DNA of 55,283 bases from Leucobacter zeae (GTDB lineage Bacteria; Actinomycetota; Actinomycetes; Actinomycetales; Microbacteriaceae). This document shows positions 34,623 to 42,578 of this stretch, piece by piece; the first letter of the stretch is position 1, and each line of letters starts with the position of its first letter. A model generated the notes under the pieces. The model was not told where the DNA came from. It saw nothing but the letters and a program-made list of their open reading frames with translations, and searched no databases. A program made the translations under genes and the position numbers. The stretch covers positions 156,217 to 211,499 of the forward strand of contig NZ_QYAB01000001.1 of the NCBI RefSeq assembly GCF_016758175.1, read 5' to 3'.

Positions 34623-34689
34623 CCGAGTGAGTTGGTGCGGGTTCGGGCGAGCTCGCGCAGCACGAACTCACTCGCGAGTGAGTTGGTGA
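34623..34689. repeat. GAGTGAGT hairpin repeat, copy 4
   Basis: A direct copy of the element 142 bases upstream, differing at only a few positions over 67 bases. It also ends in AACTCACTCGCGAGTGAGTT, a perfect 20-bp palindrome. It lies just beyond the 3' end of trhO. Confidence 0.8.
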
Positions 34690-34739
34690 GGCCGCCCCGA
34701 CCCCGCCCGACCCCGCCCGACCACGCCACGCCCGCCAGG

Positions 34740-35666
34740 TCAGTGCTCGGCGCAGCTCGCGCCCTCGTGCTCGGGGCACAGCACGATGCGAGCCCGGCAG
34801 GCGGGATCGGCGCAGTTCGCGAGCCGGTTCGATGCGGCATCGCAGACTGCGCATCGGCCGATGACCGCGGCGCCCGGTGCGAAGTCCATCGCCTCGCGCC
34901 CGTCGAAGACCGCGAGCGAGCCCTCCCACAGCCCGTCGTTGCCGAAGGCCTCTCCGTACTTCACGATCCCGCCGTCCATCTGGTAGACCTCGTCGAACCC
35001 GCGCGCGACCATCGCCGCCGACAGGATCTCGCAGCGGATGCCCCCGGTGCAGTACGTGACGACCGGGCGCCCCTTGAGCTCGTCGAATGCGCCGCTCTCG
35101 ATCTGCTCGATGAACCCGTGCGTCGTGCGCACGTCGGGCACCACGGCGTCCCGGAACCGGCCGATCTCGGCCTCCCAGGCATTGCGCCCGTCGAAGAAGA
35201 CGACGTCGTCGCCGCGTTCGGCGACGAGCGCGTTGACCGCCTCGGGCGACAGGTGGGTGCCGCCGCCCACCACTCCGTTCGCGTCGACCTCGATCTCGTC
35301 GGGGATCCCGAAGGCGACCAGCTCGTCGCGCACCTTGACGGTGAGGCGCGGGAAGTCCGCGATGCGCTGCCAGGGGGCGGCGCGATCCACGCCGTGCAGC
35401 GGCTCGGGCTCTGCGGCGGCGAGCCCCGTCCCGTCGCTCCACTTCACCTCGAGCCCGGCGAACGGCCCGTACTCCCGGGTGCGCCGCAGGTACCGCTTGC
35501 AGGCATCGATCTCGCCGCCGACGGTGCCGTTGATGCCGTGCTTCGAGACGATGATCCTGCCGCGCAGCCCGAGCGACTCGCAGAGCTCCCGCTGCCACAG
35601 GCGCACGGCCTCGGGGTCCGCGACGGGGGCGAACACGTAGTACAGCAGGATCTTGGGGTCGCTCAC
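34740..35666 (-). CDS. trhO: tRNA uridine(34) hydroxylase TrhO (rhodanese-domain protein)
   Basis: The 308-residue protein matches the TrhO/YceA family: N-terminal [34 protein letters not shown], then a rhodanese domain with active-site loop YCTGGIRCE (Cys206). The C-terminus is Cys-rich ([21 protein letters not shown]), a probable zinc site. TrhO uses oxygen to hydroxylate uridine 34 of tRNA, the first step to wobble xo5U-type modifications. GTG 35666 begins at family homology, and TACCAT lies 6 nt before it. Confidence 0.9.
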   Translation of the reverse strand: MSDPKILLYYVFAPVADPEAVRLWQRELCESLGLRGRIIVSKHGINGTVGGEIDACKRYLRRTREYGPFAGLEVKWSDGTGLAAAEPEPLHGVDRAAPWQRIADFPRLTVKVRDELVAFGIPDEIEVDANGVVGGGTHLSPEAVNALVAERGDDVVFFDGRNAWEAEIGRFRDAVVPDVRTTHGFIEQIESGAFDELKGRPVVTYCTGGIRCEILSAAMVARGFDEVYQMDGGIVKYGEAFGNDGLWEGSLAVFDGREAMDFAPGAAVIGRCAVCDAASNRLANCADPACRARIVLCPEHEGASCAEH

Positions 35667-35672
35667 CCGTCC

Positions 35673-35678
35673 ATGGTA
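35673..35678 (-). promoter_or_regulatory. -10 element, leaderless type, for trhO
   Basis: TACCAT on the minus strand ends 6 nt before GTG 35666. Confidence 0.5.
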
Positions 35679-35707
35679 GTCGGGCGTCCGCGGCGGGCTC
35701 CGGCGCC

Positions 35708-35744
35708 TCCGGGAGCGGGCGCCGTGCGGCCTCCCGCTCCCGGA
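35708..35744. repeat. 12-bp stem hairpin between divergent genes
   Basis: TCCGGGAGCGGG (35708-35719) pairs perfectly with 35733-35744. It lies between the divergent trhO and decarboxylase genes, so it is not a terminator for either. It may be regulatory or a dispersed element. Confidence 0.5.
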
Positions 35745-35832
35745 TCCGCGAGCGACTTGCGCGGCCGGAGCCGGAGGGCGGAAACTTGCAGCAACCGCGA
35801 TGCGCTCCGCGTCCCGTTCAGAGAGGAACACG

Positions 35833-37230
35833 ATGTCCGCCGAAGCCCTCCCCGCGCACGCCCGCATGCACGCCGTCTCGGACGAGACGCGCAGCATCGT
35901 CGACCTCGTGCTCGACTACTCGCGCCGGCGCCTGCTCACGACGGACACGCCGCTCGATCACGCGTCCTCGCCCTCCGAGCTGACGCGCCTCGCCGGCCGC
36001 ACCATCAGCGAGGAGGGCATCGGCGCGAACCGGGCGCTCGCCGCATTCGAGCACGTGCTCGCCCCGGCCTGCATCACCACCGACCATCCGCAGTACCTCT
36101 CCTTCATCCCGAGCGCGCCCTCCAAGGCGGCGATGGCGTTCGACCTGGTCGTCTCGGCGAGCGCGCTCTACGGCGGCTCCTGGATGGAGGGCGCGGGCGC
36201 CGTCCACGCCGAGAACGAGGTGCTGACCTGGCTCGCCGCCGAGTTCGGGCTGCCGGAGGGCGCCGGCGGAGTGTTCGTGCAGGGCGGCACGATCGGCAAC
36301 CTGTCGGCGCTCGTCGCGGCGCGCGACCACGCCCGCCGCACCCGCGTCGCAGCGGGCGGATCCCCGAGGCCCGAGGGCGGCTGGGCCGTCGTCTGCAGCG
36401 CCGAGGCCCACTCGTCGGTGAAATCGGCTGCGGAGATCATGGACGTCGACGTGATCGAGGTGCCCGGGGGCGAGTCGGGATCCCTCGCCGCCTCAGCGGT
36501 GCGCGAGGCGCTCGAGGGCTCGGGCGAGCGGGTCTTCGCGGTGGTCGCGACGGGCGGATCGACGAACTTCGGGATCGTCGACGACATCGCCGGGGTCGCG
36601 GCGCTCAAGGACGAGTTCGACTTCTGGCTCCACATCGACGGCGCCTACGGCCTCACGGCCATGCTGTCGCCGCTCGCCCGCGACTTCTTCGCCGGCGTCG
36701 AGCGCGCCGACTCCGTCATCGTTGACCCGCACAAGTGGCTCTTCGCCCCGTACGACGTCTGCGCGCTCATCTACCGCGATCCCGAGGCGGGGCGGCTCGC
36801 GCACACGCAGCACGCCGAGTACCTCGACATCCTCACCGAGCGCGCCGCCTACGATCCGTCGGACTTCTCGATCCAGCTCACGCGGCGCCCGCGCGGCCTC
36901 CCGCTGTGGTTCTCGCTGGCGACCTACGGCGCCGCGACCTATCGCGACGCCGTGACCCACTCGATCGCCCTCGCCCGCGAGATCGCCGATGAGATCGAGC
37001 GGCGCCCGGGGTTCTCGCTCGTACGCGATCCGCAGCTCTCGGTCGTCGTGTTCGAGCGGGACGGCTGGGAGAAGGCGGACTACGAGCGCTGGTCAGACGG
37101 GCTGCTGGAGGCGCAGCAGGCCTTCGTCGTGCCGAGCTCGCACGCGGGCCGCACGAACGCGCGCTTCGCGATCGTCAATCCGCTCACGACCTTCGCGCAG
37201 CTCTCGGCGATCCTCGACTCGATGGAGTGA
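35833..37230 (+). CDS. PLP-dependent group II decarboxylase family protein
   Basis: The 465-residue fold-type I PLP enzyme has the cofactor lysine in [12 protein letters not shown] (Lys301), HIDGAYG before it, and [10 protein letters not shown] for phosphate binding. [14 protein letters not shown] supplies the His that stacks on the PLP ring. The family decarboxylates aromatic amino acids, glutamate or aspartate-like substrates; related proteins are aldehyde synthases. GAGAGGAACACG precedes ATG 35833. Its stop at 37230 lies just before the sensor kinase. The substrate is not decided by sequence. Confidence 0.9.
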   Translation: MSAEALPAHARMHAVSDETRSIVDLVLDYSRRRLLTTDTPLDHASSPSELTRLAGRTISEEGIGANRALAAFEHVLAPACITTDHPQYLSFIPSAPSKAAMAFDLVVSASALYGGSWMEGAGAVHAENEVLTWLAAEFGLPEGAGGVFVQGGTIGNLSALVAARDHARRTRVAAGGSPRPEGGWAVVCSAEAHSSVKSAAEIMDVDVIEVPGGESGSLAASAVREALEGSGERVFAVVATGGSTNFGIVDDIAGVAALKDEFDFWLHIDGAYGLTAMLSPLARDFFAGVERADSVIVDPHKWLFAPYDVCALIYRDPEAGRLAHTQHAEYLDILTERAAYDPSDFSIQLTRRPRGLPLWFSLATYGAATYRDAVTHSIALAREIADEIERRPGFSLVRDPQLSVVVFERDGWEKADYERWSDGLLEAQQAFVVPSSHAGRTNARFAIVNPLTTFAQLSAILDSME

Positions 37231-37271
37231 GGGGCGGGGCCGTCGGCGGGACCGTCGCGGCCCGCTCGGCC

Positions 37272-37277
37272 TACGAT
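37272..37277 (+). promoter_or_regulatory. -10 element, leaderless type, for the second histidine kinase
   Basis: TACGAT ends 6 nt before GTG 37284. It favours that start over the in-frame GTG at 37227. Confidence 0.5.
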
Positions 37278-37283
37278 GTGACG

Positions 37284-38564
37284 GTGAAGGAAACTCGGAG
37301 GCCGACCGGTCGCGTCGCAGGGCACGACGGCGCGCAGCAGGAGGAGGCGCCGCGCGGCTGGACCCTGCCCGTGCGGTTCGAACGGGGGTTCCCGAGGGCG
37401 GCTCGCGTCGTGCGCTGGATGCTGGGCCCTCGGCTCGTCGACCTGCCGCTCCGGGCGCTCGTGATCGCGACCGCCGCGCCGGCGTTCGTGCCTGCCGGGC
37501 TCGAGAGCGACGCGGCCGGATACCTCCTGCTCCACTACACGAGCGTCCTGCTCTCGTGCGCGGCGGCGTTCGTGCCGCGCACCGCGGGGGTCGTGTCGGT
37601 CGCCGGGTACCTGGTCTTCCTGTCCCAGTACCCGCTGCTGATCAACCCCTGGGACTTCCCGATCGCCATCGCGGCCGCCGTGCTGCTGAGCGAGGGGCGT
37701 TGGCGCTGGTGGCTCGCGCTGCTCGGCCTGCAGGCCTGCGCCTACGGCCTGCTGCTCGGCGCCGATCCCACGCAGCACTACGTGGTGCAGTCCGCGGTGC
37801 CGATCTGGCTCCAGTTCGCCCTGCTGGCGCTCGCGGCGCGGTTCATGGAGCGGCGGGTCGGGCAGGAGATCGCGTTGCGCGCGGCGGCGGCGGAACGGCA
37901 CCGCGAGGAGACGGTCCGCATGCGCTTGGCGGTCGCAGCCGACGCCCACGACACGGTCTCGCACGGGGTCGCCGCGCAGACGGCGATCATCCGCCTGCTC
38001 AGCGGCGAGCGGAACCCCGACGGGCAGACGCGCCTGCTCGGGGAGCTCGCGCTCGTGACGGACCGCACGCAGCTCGAGCTGCGGCGGCTGCTCCGCGTGC
38101 TGCGCCGGCCGGAGTCCGGCACTTCCCCCGAGCCGGTGCAGGTCGAGGTGCTGCTGCGGCAGCTCGACGGCCTCGCCCAGGTCGCGGCGATCGCGGGGGT
38201 CACACTCACGACCGAGGTCGGGGCGCTTCCGCATCGCTTGAGCGGCCGGGACGCCGAGCAGCTGCAGTACCTGATGCGCGAGCTCGTGACCAACCAGGTC
38301 AAGCACGCGCCGCTGGGGTCGGCGTGCGTGATCTCCCTGGACTCCTCGGAGGACGCGGATGGGCGCAGCCTGATCCTCGAGTCCCGGAACGCGTTGGGCG
38401 CCGAGCCCGGCCGTGAACCGTGGAGCCTCGCCGCCCGGGCCGCCGAGCTCGGCGGGGACTGCTCCGCGGACTGGTCGGGATCCGAGTACCGGGTCAGCAT
38501 CCGGGTCCCGATCGCCGAGGCGCGGGAGGACGCCGCGGCCGAGGTCGCGATATCCCTCGAATGA
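37284..38564 (+). CDS. Membrane histidine kinase
   Basis: The 426-residue kinase has about five membrane helices (about 55-185) with short loops. A HisKA_3-like segment follows with the phosphoacceptor in AADAHDTVSHGVA (His222). The C-terminal ATPase domain has N-box RELVTNQVKHA, but the usual DxGxG is replaced by ESRNALGAEPG, as in some actinobacterial NarL-type sensors. The bulk of the protein is membrane, so it probably senses something in or near the membrane. GTG 37284 is preferred (see 37272-37277); the frame is open from 37227, overlapping the decarboxylase stop. Downstream lie a small secreted protein gene and a regulator. Confidence 0.85.
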   Translation: MKETRRPTGRVAGHDGAQQEEAPRGWTLPVRFERGFPRAARVVRWMLGPRLVDLPLRALVIATAAPAFVPAGLESDAAGYLLLHYTSVLLSCAAAFVPRTAGVVSVAGYLVFLSQYPLLINPWDFPIAIAAAVLLSEGRWRWWLALLGLQACAYGLLLGADPTQHYVVQSAVPIWLQFALLALAARFMERRVGQEIALRAAAAERHREETVRMRLAVAADAHDTVSHGVAAQTAIIRLLSGERNPDGQTRLLGELALVTDRTQLELRRLLRVLRRPESGTSPEPVQVEVLLRQLDGLAQVAAIAGVTLTTEVGALPHRLSGRDAEQLQYLMRELVTNQVKHAPLGSACVISLDSSEDADGRSLILESRNALGAEPGREPWSLAARAAELGGDCSADWSGSEYRVSIRVPIAEAREDAAAEVAISLE

Positions 38565-38603
38565 GGGATGCGGCGCGGCCGCGGGATCGGGTTCGATAGG
38601 GGT

Positions 38604-38798
38604 ATGACGAAGCTGATGACCGCGCTGCTCATCGTGCCGGCGCTCCTGTCCGCGCAGCCCGGGCCCGCCTGGGCCGCCGATTCCGGCGCGGCGTCCATCG
38701 CATCCGCTTTTCGGATCTCCCCGCCCACCGCGACTCCCGCCCAGTGCGCGCTGTGGAAGCGGGTCGACATGCCCCGATACCGGAAGTACTGCCTGTGA
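38604..38798 (+). CDS. Small secreted protein between kinase and response regulator
   Basis: The 64-residue product has a clear signal peptide (MTKLMTALLIVPALLSAQPG, likely cleaved after AWA at 24). That leaves about 40 residues with two Cys (48 and 63) near the C-terminus and a basic stretch KRVDMPRYRKYC. I recognise no family. Its stop overlaps the GTG of the response regulator (GTGA), so their translation is coupled. It begins 39 bases after the kinase gene. AGGGG stands very close to the ATG, so the start is not certain; ATG 38616 is an alternative but would lose the positive charge of the signal peptide. Confidence 0.62.
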   Translation: MTKLMTALLIVPALLSAQPGPAWAADSGAASIASAFRISPPTATPAQCALWKRVDMPRYRKYCL

Positions 38799-39532
38799 CC
38801 GCGGAGACCGGCGCCGGTGCCGCCGTGCTCACCGGGACGCCGTCCGGAGAGGCAGCGCCCGCCGAGGTGCCGTCCGATGCCGCGCGGCGCCGGAGCGTGC
38901 TGATCGTCGACGACGACCGGTGGACCACTCGGGCGATCGAGCAGGTGCTCGGCGCGGATCCCGGGCTCGAGGTGCTCGACGCCGTGCACGGGGGCGAGGA
39001 AGCGATCGCGGCGTACCGGAGGCACCGCCCGGACATCGTGCTCATGGACCTGAACATGCACCCGAGCATGGGCGGCATCGACGCGACGGCGGAGATCCGC
39101 CGCCTCGATCCCGAGGCCCGGGTGGTGCTCCTCACCACGGTCGCTCCGGGGCCAGGGATCGCACGGGCGCTCCAGGCGGGCGCCATGGCCGCCGTGAACA
39201 AGACCGCGTCTGACGAGACGCTGCGCGCGACCGTCAAGGCCGCGGCGAACGGCGACGATCCGTCGCTGCTCAAGGGGCTCGCCGCGGACATCACGCTGAG
39301 CGGCGACCTCCCGCCGGGGACCGCCGTCGAGCCGCCCCGGCTGACCCCCACGGAATGCTCCGTGCTGCTGCGCGTCTGCGAGGGGCTCGGCTACGCCGAG
39401 ATCGCCGAGCAGCAGTTCATCTCGGAGTGGACCGTGAAGTCGCACGTGCGCAAGCTGCGCGAGAAGCTCGGGGCCGAGAACCTGGCGCAGCTCGTCGTGC
39501 GCGCGCTGCAGCTCCACTACTTCAGCGGGTGA
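38795..39532 (+). CDS. LuxR/NarL-family response regulator
   Basis: The 245-residue regulator has a 33-residue low-complexity N-terminus, then a receiver domain (VLIVDDDRW with Asp39-41; phosphoacceptor in IVLMDLNMHP, Asp85; Lys in AAVNKTASDE). The LuxR-type HTH is at about 185-240 (LTPTECSVLLRVCEGLGYAE, ISEWTVKSHVRKLREKLG). It starts at GTG 38795 overlapping the secreted-protein stop. It is the likely partner of the kinase two genes upstream. Confidence 0.9.
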   Translation: MTAETGAGAAVLTGTPSGEAAPAEVPSDAARRRSVLIVDDDRWTTRAIEQVLGADPGLEVLDAVHGGEEAIAAYRRHRPDIVLMDLNMHPSMGGIDATAEIRRLDPEARVVLLTTVAPGPGIARALQAGAMAAVNKTASDETLRATVKAAANGDDPSLLKGLAADITLSGDLPPGTAVEPPRLTPTECSVLLRVCEGLGYAEIAEQQFISEWTVKSHVRKLREKLGAENLAQLVVRALQLHYFSG

Positions 39533-39588
39533 CCCGCGATCGATACGCCGCGCGAGTGCCGCGGGGCGGCGCCTGAGGAGGGGGATCG

Positions 39589-39924
39589 ATGCACGAGGAA
39601 CGATGGGACGTCGAACGGGCGGCAGGAGCGCCGACGGGCCGGACGCGGATCGGCGACGCCCCGAACGACCCCGCCGTCTCGGGCGCAGCGCTCTGGCGGG
39701 CGATGTTCGCCGTCGCCTCGCTCGCGCTGGTCATCATCGGCTGGATCACGACCGCGGCGCAGATCTCCGTGCTGCGGAACAACGAGGGCGGGACGATCGA
39801 CAGCTTCCCCGACGAGTTCATGACGGCGGCGCTCGGCCTCGTGCTGCTCGGGATGGGGCTGCTGATGCTCACCGCGTCGTTCATGGCGGAGGTCGTCATG
39901 CGCTTCCGCGACCCGCAGCGCTGA
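39589..39924 (+). CDS. Two-TM membrane protein (111 aa)
   Basis: No family is recognised. After a polar N-terminus of about 30 residues come two membrane helices (about 36-56 and 78-100), joined by a short loop (VLRNNEGGTIDSFPDEF), then the basic end RFRDPQR. GAGGAGGGGG precedes ATG 39589. It lies 56 bases downstream of the response regulator and probably shares its message, so it may be an accessory or an output of that system. Confidence 0.7.
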   Translation: MHEERWDVERAAGAPTGRTRIGDAPNDPAVSGAALWRAMFAVASLALVIIGWITTAAQISVLRNNEGGTIDSFPDEFMTAALGLVLLGMGLLMLTASFMAEVVMRFRDPQR

Positions 39925-39949
39925 GTCGCCGCTTGCGCTGAACCGCCGC

Positions 39950-39980
39950 TTGACCTTGACGCGACGTCAATTCCTACGGT
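39950..39980 (+). promoter_or_regulatory. MerR-type promoter with 19-bp spacer and operator
   Basis: TTGACC (39950-39955) and TACGGT (39975-39980) are 19 bp apart, the long spacing typical of MerR-activated promoters. Between them is the inverted repeat TTGACG-CGA-CGTCAA (39956-39970). The MerR gene directly downstream probably controls itself here. Confidence 0.75.
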
Positions 39981-40037
39981 GGAATCGTCGGGGTCGGAGA
40001 GGCCGGAAGCGCCTCGCCCCGGCAACCGGAGGGAATC

Positions 40038-40880
40038 GTGGTGCAACGGGACGCTGAGTACTCGATCCAGCAGGTGGCGCGAGCCGCCGGGACGACGTCG
40101 CGCACGTTGCGGCACTACGGCGCCGTCGGTCTCGTGACCCCGAGCCGGGTCGGCGCGAACGGCTACCGCTACTACGACGATCGCGCGCTCGTGCGGCTGC
40201 AGCGAGTGCTGCTGCTGCGCGAGCTCGGCCTCGGCCTCGAGGCGATCGGCGAGGTGCTCGCGGCGCAGGACGCCCGCGCCGAGGTCGGCGCCTCGGCCGC
40301 CGCGGCCGAGGCCGGGATCCTGACCGCCCATCTCGACCTGCTCCGCCGCGAGCAGCGACGGATCGGCGACCAGATCGGCTCGGTGGAGCGCACGATCGCC
40401 GCGCTCGAGCGCGCCGCCGCCGCGGCCCCCGGTGCGACAGCAGAGGAGGATCTCATGTCGGAGAACATGTTCGACGGCTTCGACCACACCCGATACCGCG
40501 AGGAGGTCGAGGAGCGCTGGGGCGCGGACGCGTATCGGCGGAGCGACCGGTGGTGGCGCGGGATGCCGGACGCCGAGCGGGCCGCGTGGCAGGAGCGCAC
40601 CGCACGCCTCGGCGCCGACTGGGCGGCCGCCGCGCAGCGCGGGGAGGACCCGGGATCGGATGCGGCGCAGGAGCTCGCGCGACGCCACGTCGAGTGGCTG
40701 AGTTCGATTCCCGGGACCCCGGCCGCCGACCCGCGCGCAGACCGATCCGGGTACGTGCTCGGTCTCGCCGAGATGTACGTGGCCGACGAGCGCTTCGCCG
40801 CCAACTACGGCGGCGTGCCCGGAGCGGAGTTCGTGCGCGACGCGCTCACCCGCTACGTGGAGCGGAACCCGACCGGGTAG
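40038..40880 (+). CDS. MerR-family regulator with TipAS-like ligand domain
   Basis: The 280-residue activator starts with a MerR winged helix (YSIQQVARAAGTTSRTLRHY, GANGYRYYDD, LLRELGLGLEAIGEVL), followed by a coiled dimerisation helix (about 95-135). The C-terminal domain has FDGFDHTRYREEVEERWG and ends YGGVPGAEFVRDAL, which matches TipAS domains that bind thiopeptide-like and other antibiotics. GGAGGGA precedes two adjacent GTG codons at 40038 and 40041. The MerR-type promoter lies about 60 bases upstream. It could be a multidrug sensor; targets other than itself are unknown. Confidence 0.92.
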   Translation: MVQRDAEYSIQQVARAAGTTSRTLRHYGAVGLVTPSRVGANGYRYYDDRALVRLQRVLLLRELGLGLEAIGEVLAAQDARAEVGASAAAAEAGILTAHLDLLRREQRRIGDQIGSVERTIAALERAAAAAPGATAEEDLMSENMFDGFDHTRYREEVEERWGADAYRRSDRWWRGMPDAERAAWQERTARLGADWAAAAQRGEDPGSDAAQELARRHVEWLSSIPGTPAADPRADRSGYVLGLAEMYVADERFAANYGGVPGAEFVRDALTRYVERNPTG

Positions 40881-40890
40881 ACCCCGAGCG

Positions 40891-40922
40891 GCCCGCGCGC
40901 CCGACGTGCTGCGTGCGCGGGC
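40891..40922. terminator. Possible bidirectional terminator
   Basis: An 8-bp GC stem, GCCCGCGC with GCGCGGGC, and a 16-base loop lie between the convergent MerR and GntR genes. There is no T tract. Confidence 0.35.
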
Positions 40923-40934
40923 GGGGATTCCGGG

Positions 40935-41717
40935 TCAGCCGCGCGCGGCGTGCTCGGTGGCCTCGCTCGCCGAATCGATGCGCTGCTGCTGCTCGGGCGT
41001 CCGCGCGAGCGGCGGCACGACCTCGTGCTGGTCGTTCACGATGACGACGTCGTGGTCGACGTGGTTCACCATGGCGTGGACCGCGTCGATGAAGTCGCGG
41101 CGGCGGATGGCGTCGAGCACGCGCGCGTGGTCGCGCTCCATCTCGGCTCCGGTCGCGACGTTCGCGAGGCGCCCCCGGTGCTCCGGCGTGCGCAACTGGT
41201 CGTTGATGCCGGCATAGAGCGAGGCGAGCAGGCGGTTCTTCGCCGAATCGAAGATCAGGCGGTGGAAGCGGCTGTCGAAGGAGTTGTCCTCGCCGCCCGC
41301 GAGCCCCAGCACGGGGCAGCGGGTGCAGCCGACCTCTTCGACCGCCGCCTGCTCGAGCGCCGCGAGGTCCTCGTCGGTGCGGTGCAGCGCGGCCTGCTGC
41401 GCCGCCTCGACCTCGAGGGCGCGGCGGTAGCTCAGGATCTCCTCGAGCGTGAAGTCGTTGAGGAACTCGTTGAGGAGGGTGCTCGTGGGGGCGGCCGAGC
41501 GCACGAAGGTGCCGCGGCCGGGCAGCGTCTCGAGCATGCCGATGCTGGCGAGGGAGCGGACGGCTTCGCGAACCGTGGAGCGGCCCACGCCGGTCTGCTC
41601 GGCGAGCTCCGGCTCGATCGGGATCCGGCTGCCGACGGGCCACTCGCCCGTCGTGATCTTCCGGCGGAGGAACGCGAGGGTCGCGCGTGCGCGATCGGAT
41701 CCTGTCGTCACTGCCAT
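40935..41717 (-). CDS. GntR-family (FadR/FCD subfamily) transcriptional regulator
   Basis: The 260-residue repressor has a GntR winged helix (LRRKITTGEWPVGSRIP, ELAEQTGVGRSTVREAVRSL, LETLPGRGTFV) and a C-terminal helical FCD domain with the metal-binding pattern NSFDSRFHRLI and later His residues (RDHARVLDAI, MVNHVDHD). The FCD domain has an unusual CTRC (Cys131, Cys134) inside a loop. ATG 41717 is chosen over GTG 41723 because CGGAG lies 5-6 bases upstream. FCD regulators usually sense organic acids from sugar or amino-acid breakdown. Its target is unknown; the palindromes at 4941-4969 are the nearest candidates of suitable shape. Confidence 0.88.
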   Translation of the reverse strand: MAVTTGSDRARATLAFLRRKITTGEWPVGSRIPIEPELAEQTGVGRSTVREAVRSLASIGMLETLPGRGTFVRSAAPTSTLLNEFLNDFTLEEILSYRRALEVEAAQQAALHRTDEDLAALEQAAVEEVGCTRCPVLGLAGGEDNSFDSRFHRLIFDSAKNRLLASLYAGINDQLRTPEHRGRLANVATGAEMERDHARVLDAIRRRDFIDAVHAMVNHVDHDVVIVNDQHEVVPPLARTPEQQQRIDSASEATEHAARG

Positions 41718-41858
41718 CGTCACTCCGTACTTCTCGTCCCGCCGGCTGCCAGTATATCGGGGCGCGATCGGGGCGGAACGCCTGGCCGGGGCGGGCGGCT
41801 GCGCCTAAGCTGAGTCGTGTTCCCGGGCCGCCCGAGCCCGAGGGCGAGAGGGAGAACC

Positions 41859-42416
41859 ATGACGCAGAGCACTCCGGGCCGAGGGGCCGTCAACCCGTAC
41901 GCGGTCATGCGACAGGTGCCCGAGTTCGTGCTGTCGAGCGCCGACATCCAGGACGGCGAACCGCTGCCCGCCGAAGTGTACGCGGCGCACGCCGGCGGTG
42001 CGAACCGGTCCCCGCAGCTGTCGTGGAGCGGCTTCCCCGAGGGCACCAGGAGCTTCGCGGTGACCTGCTTCGATCCCGACGCGCCGACGGGATCCGGCTT
42101 CTGGCACTGGGCCGTCGCGAACCTCCCGGCGAGCACGACATCGCTCCCCGCGGGCGCAGGGGATCCCGGCAGCGGGCTGCTGCCCGAGGGAGCCGTCACG
42201 ATGCCGAACGAGCAGCGCGAGCCCGCGTTCACGGGCGCCGCTCCGCCCGAGGGCACCGGCGTGCACCACTACTGGTTCGTGGTGCATGCGCTCGACGTCG
42301 AGCGCATCGACGTCGATCCGCAGGCGACCCCGGCCGTGCTGGGGTTCATGATGCGCGACGCCGTGCTGGCTCGCGCCGTGATCGTGGCGACCGGGGAGTT
42401 CGACGGCGCGGCCTGA
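41859..42416 (+). CDS. YbhB/YbcL (PEBP-like) family protein
   Basis: The 185-residue protein matches bacterial phosphatidylethanolamine-binding-like proteins: NRSPQLSWSGFPEGTRSFAV, then CFDPDAPTGSGFWHWAVANL and GVHHYWFVVHALD. The ligand-site Asp, His and Pro are in place. The role of such proteins in bacteria is uncertain; they are called Raf kinase inhibitor-like only by homology. GAGAGGGAG precedes ATG 41859. TAAGCT (41806-41811) may be its -10, giving a leader of about 40 bases. Confidence 0.9.
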   Translation: MTQSTPGRGAVNPYAVMRQVPEFVLSSADIQDGEPLPAEVYAAHAGGANRSPQLSWSGFPEGTRSFAVTCFDPDAPTGSGFWHWAVANLPASTTSLPAGAGDPGSGLLPEGAVTMPNEQREPAFTGAAPPEGTGVHHYWFVVHALDVERIDVDPQATPAVLGFMMRDAVLARAVIVATGEFDGAA

Positions 42417-42485
42417 GCGGCAGGCGGCGGGCAACGGCTGGATCACGAAGTCGGCGCCGGGTACGCGAACGCGCGCCGCGACGAT

Positions 42486-42511
42486 TACGATGCTGGAGAC
42501 GGCGTCTCCAG
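42486..42511 (+). promoter_or_regulatory. -10 element and overlapping palindrome of the TrpX-like operon
   Basis: TACGAT (42486-42491) is followed at once by CTGGAGAC-GGC-GTCTCCAG (42493-42511), a perfect 8+8 inverted repeat over the expected transcription start. It could be a repressor site or an RNA hairpin at the 5' end. The -35 is weak. Confidence 0.5.
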
Positions 42512-42578
42512 CTGTGCCGTCTCGACCGTTCACCGTGGCACGGCTGCGGGGACCACCAGGGTAAGGATTCACACTCTC

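Noticed and set aside
34481..34689. Insertion sequence remnant
   Set aside because: Two similar palindromic elements are present, but there is no transposase fragment or target-site duplication that I can see. Listed as repeats.
42493..42578. Riboswitch or T-box leader before the TrpX-like gene
   Set aside because: The leader is short, with one simple inverted repeat. No T-box or known aptamer core is visible.
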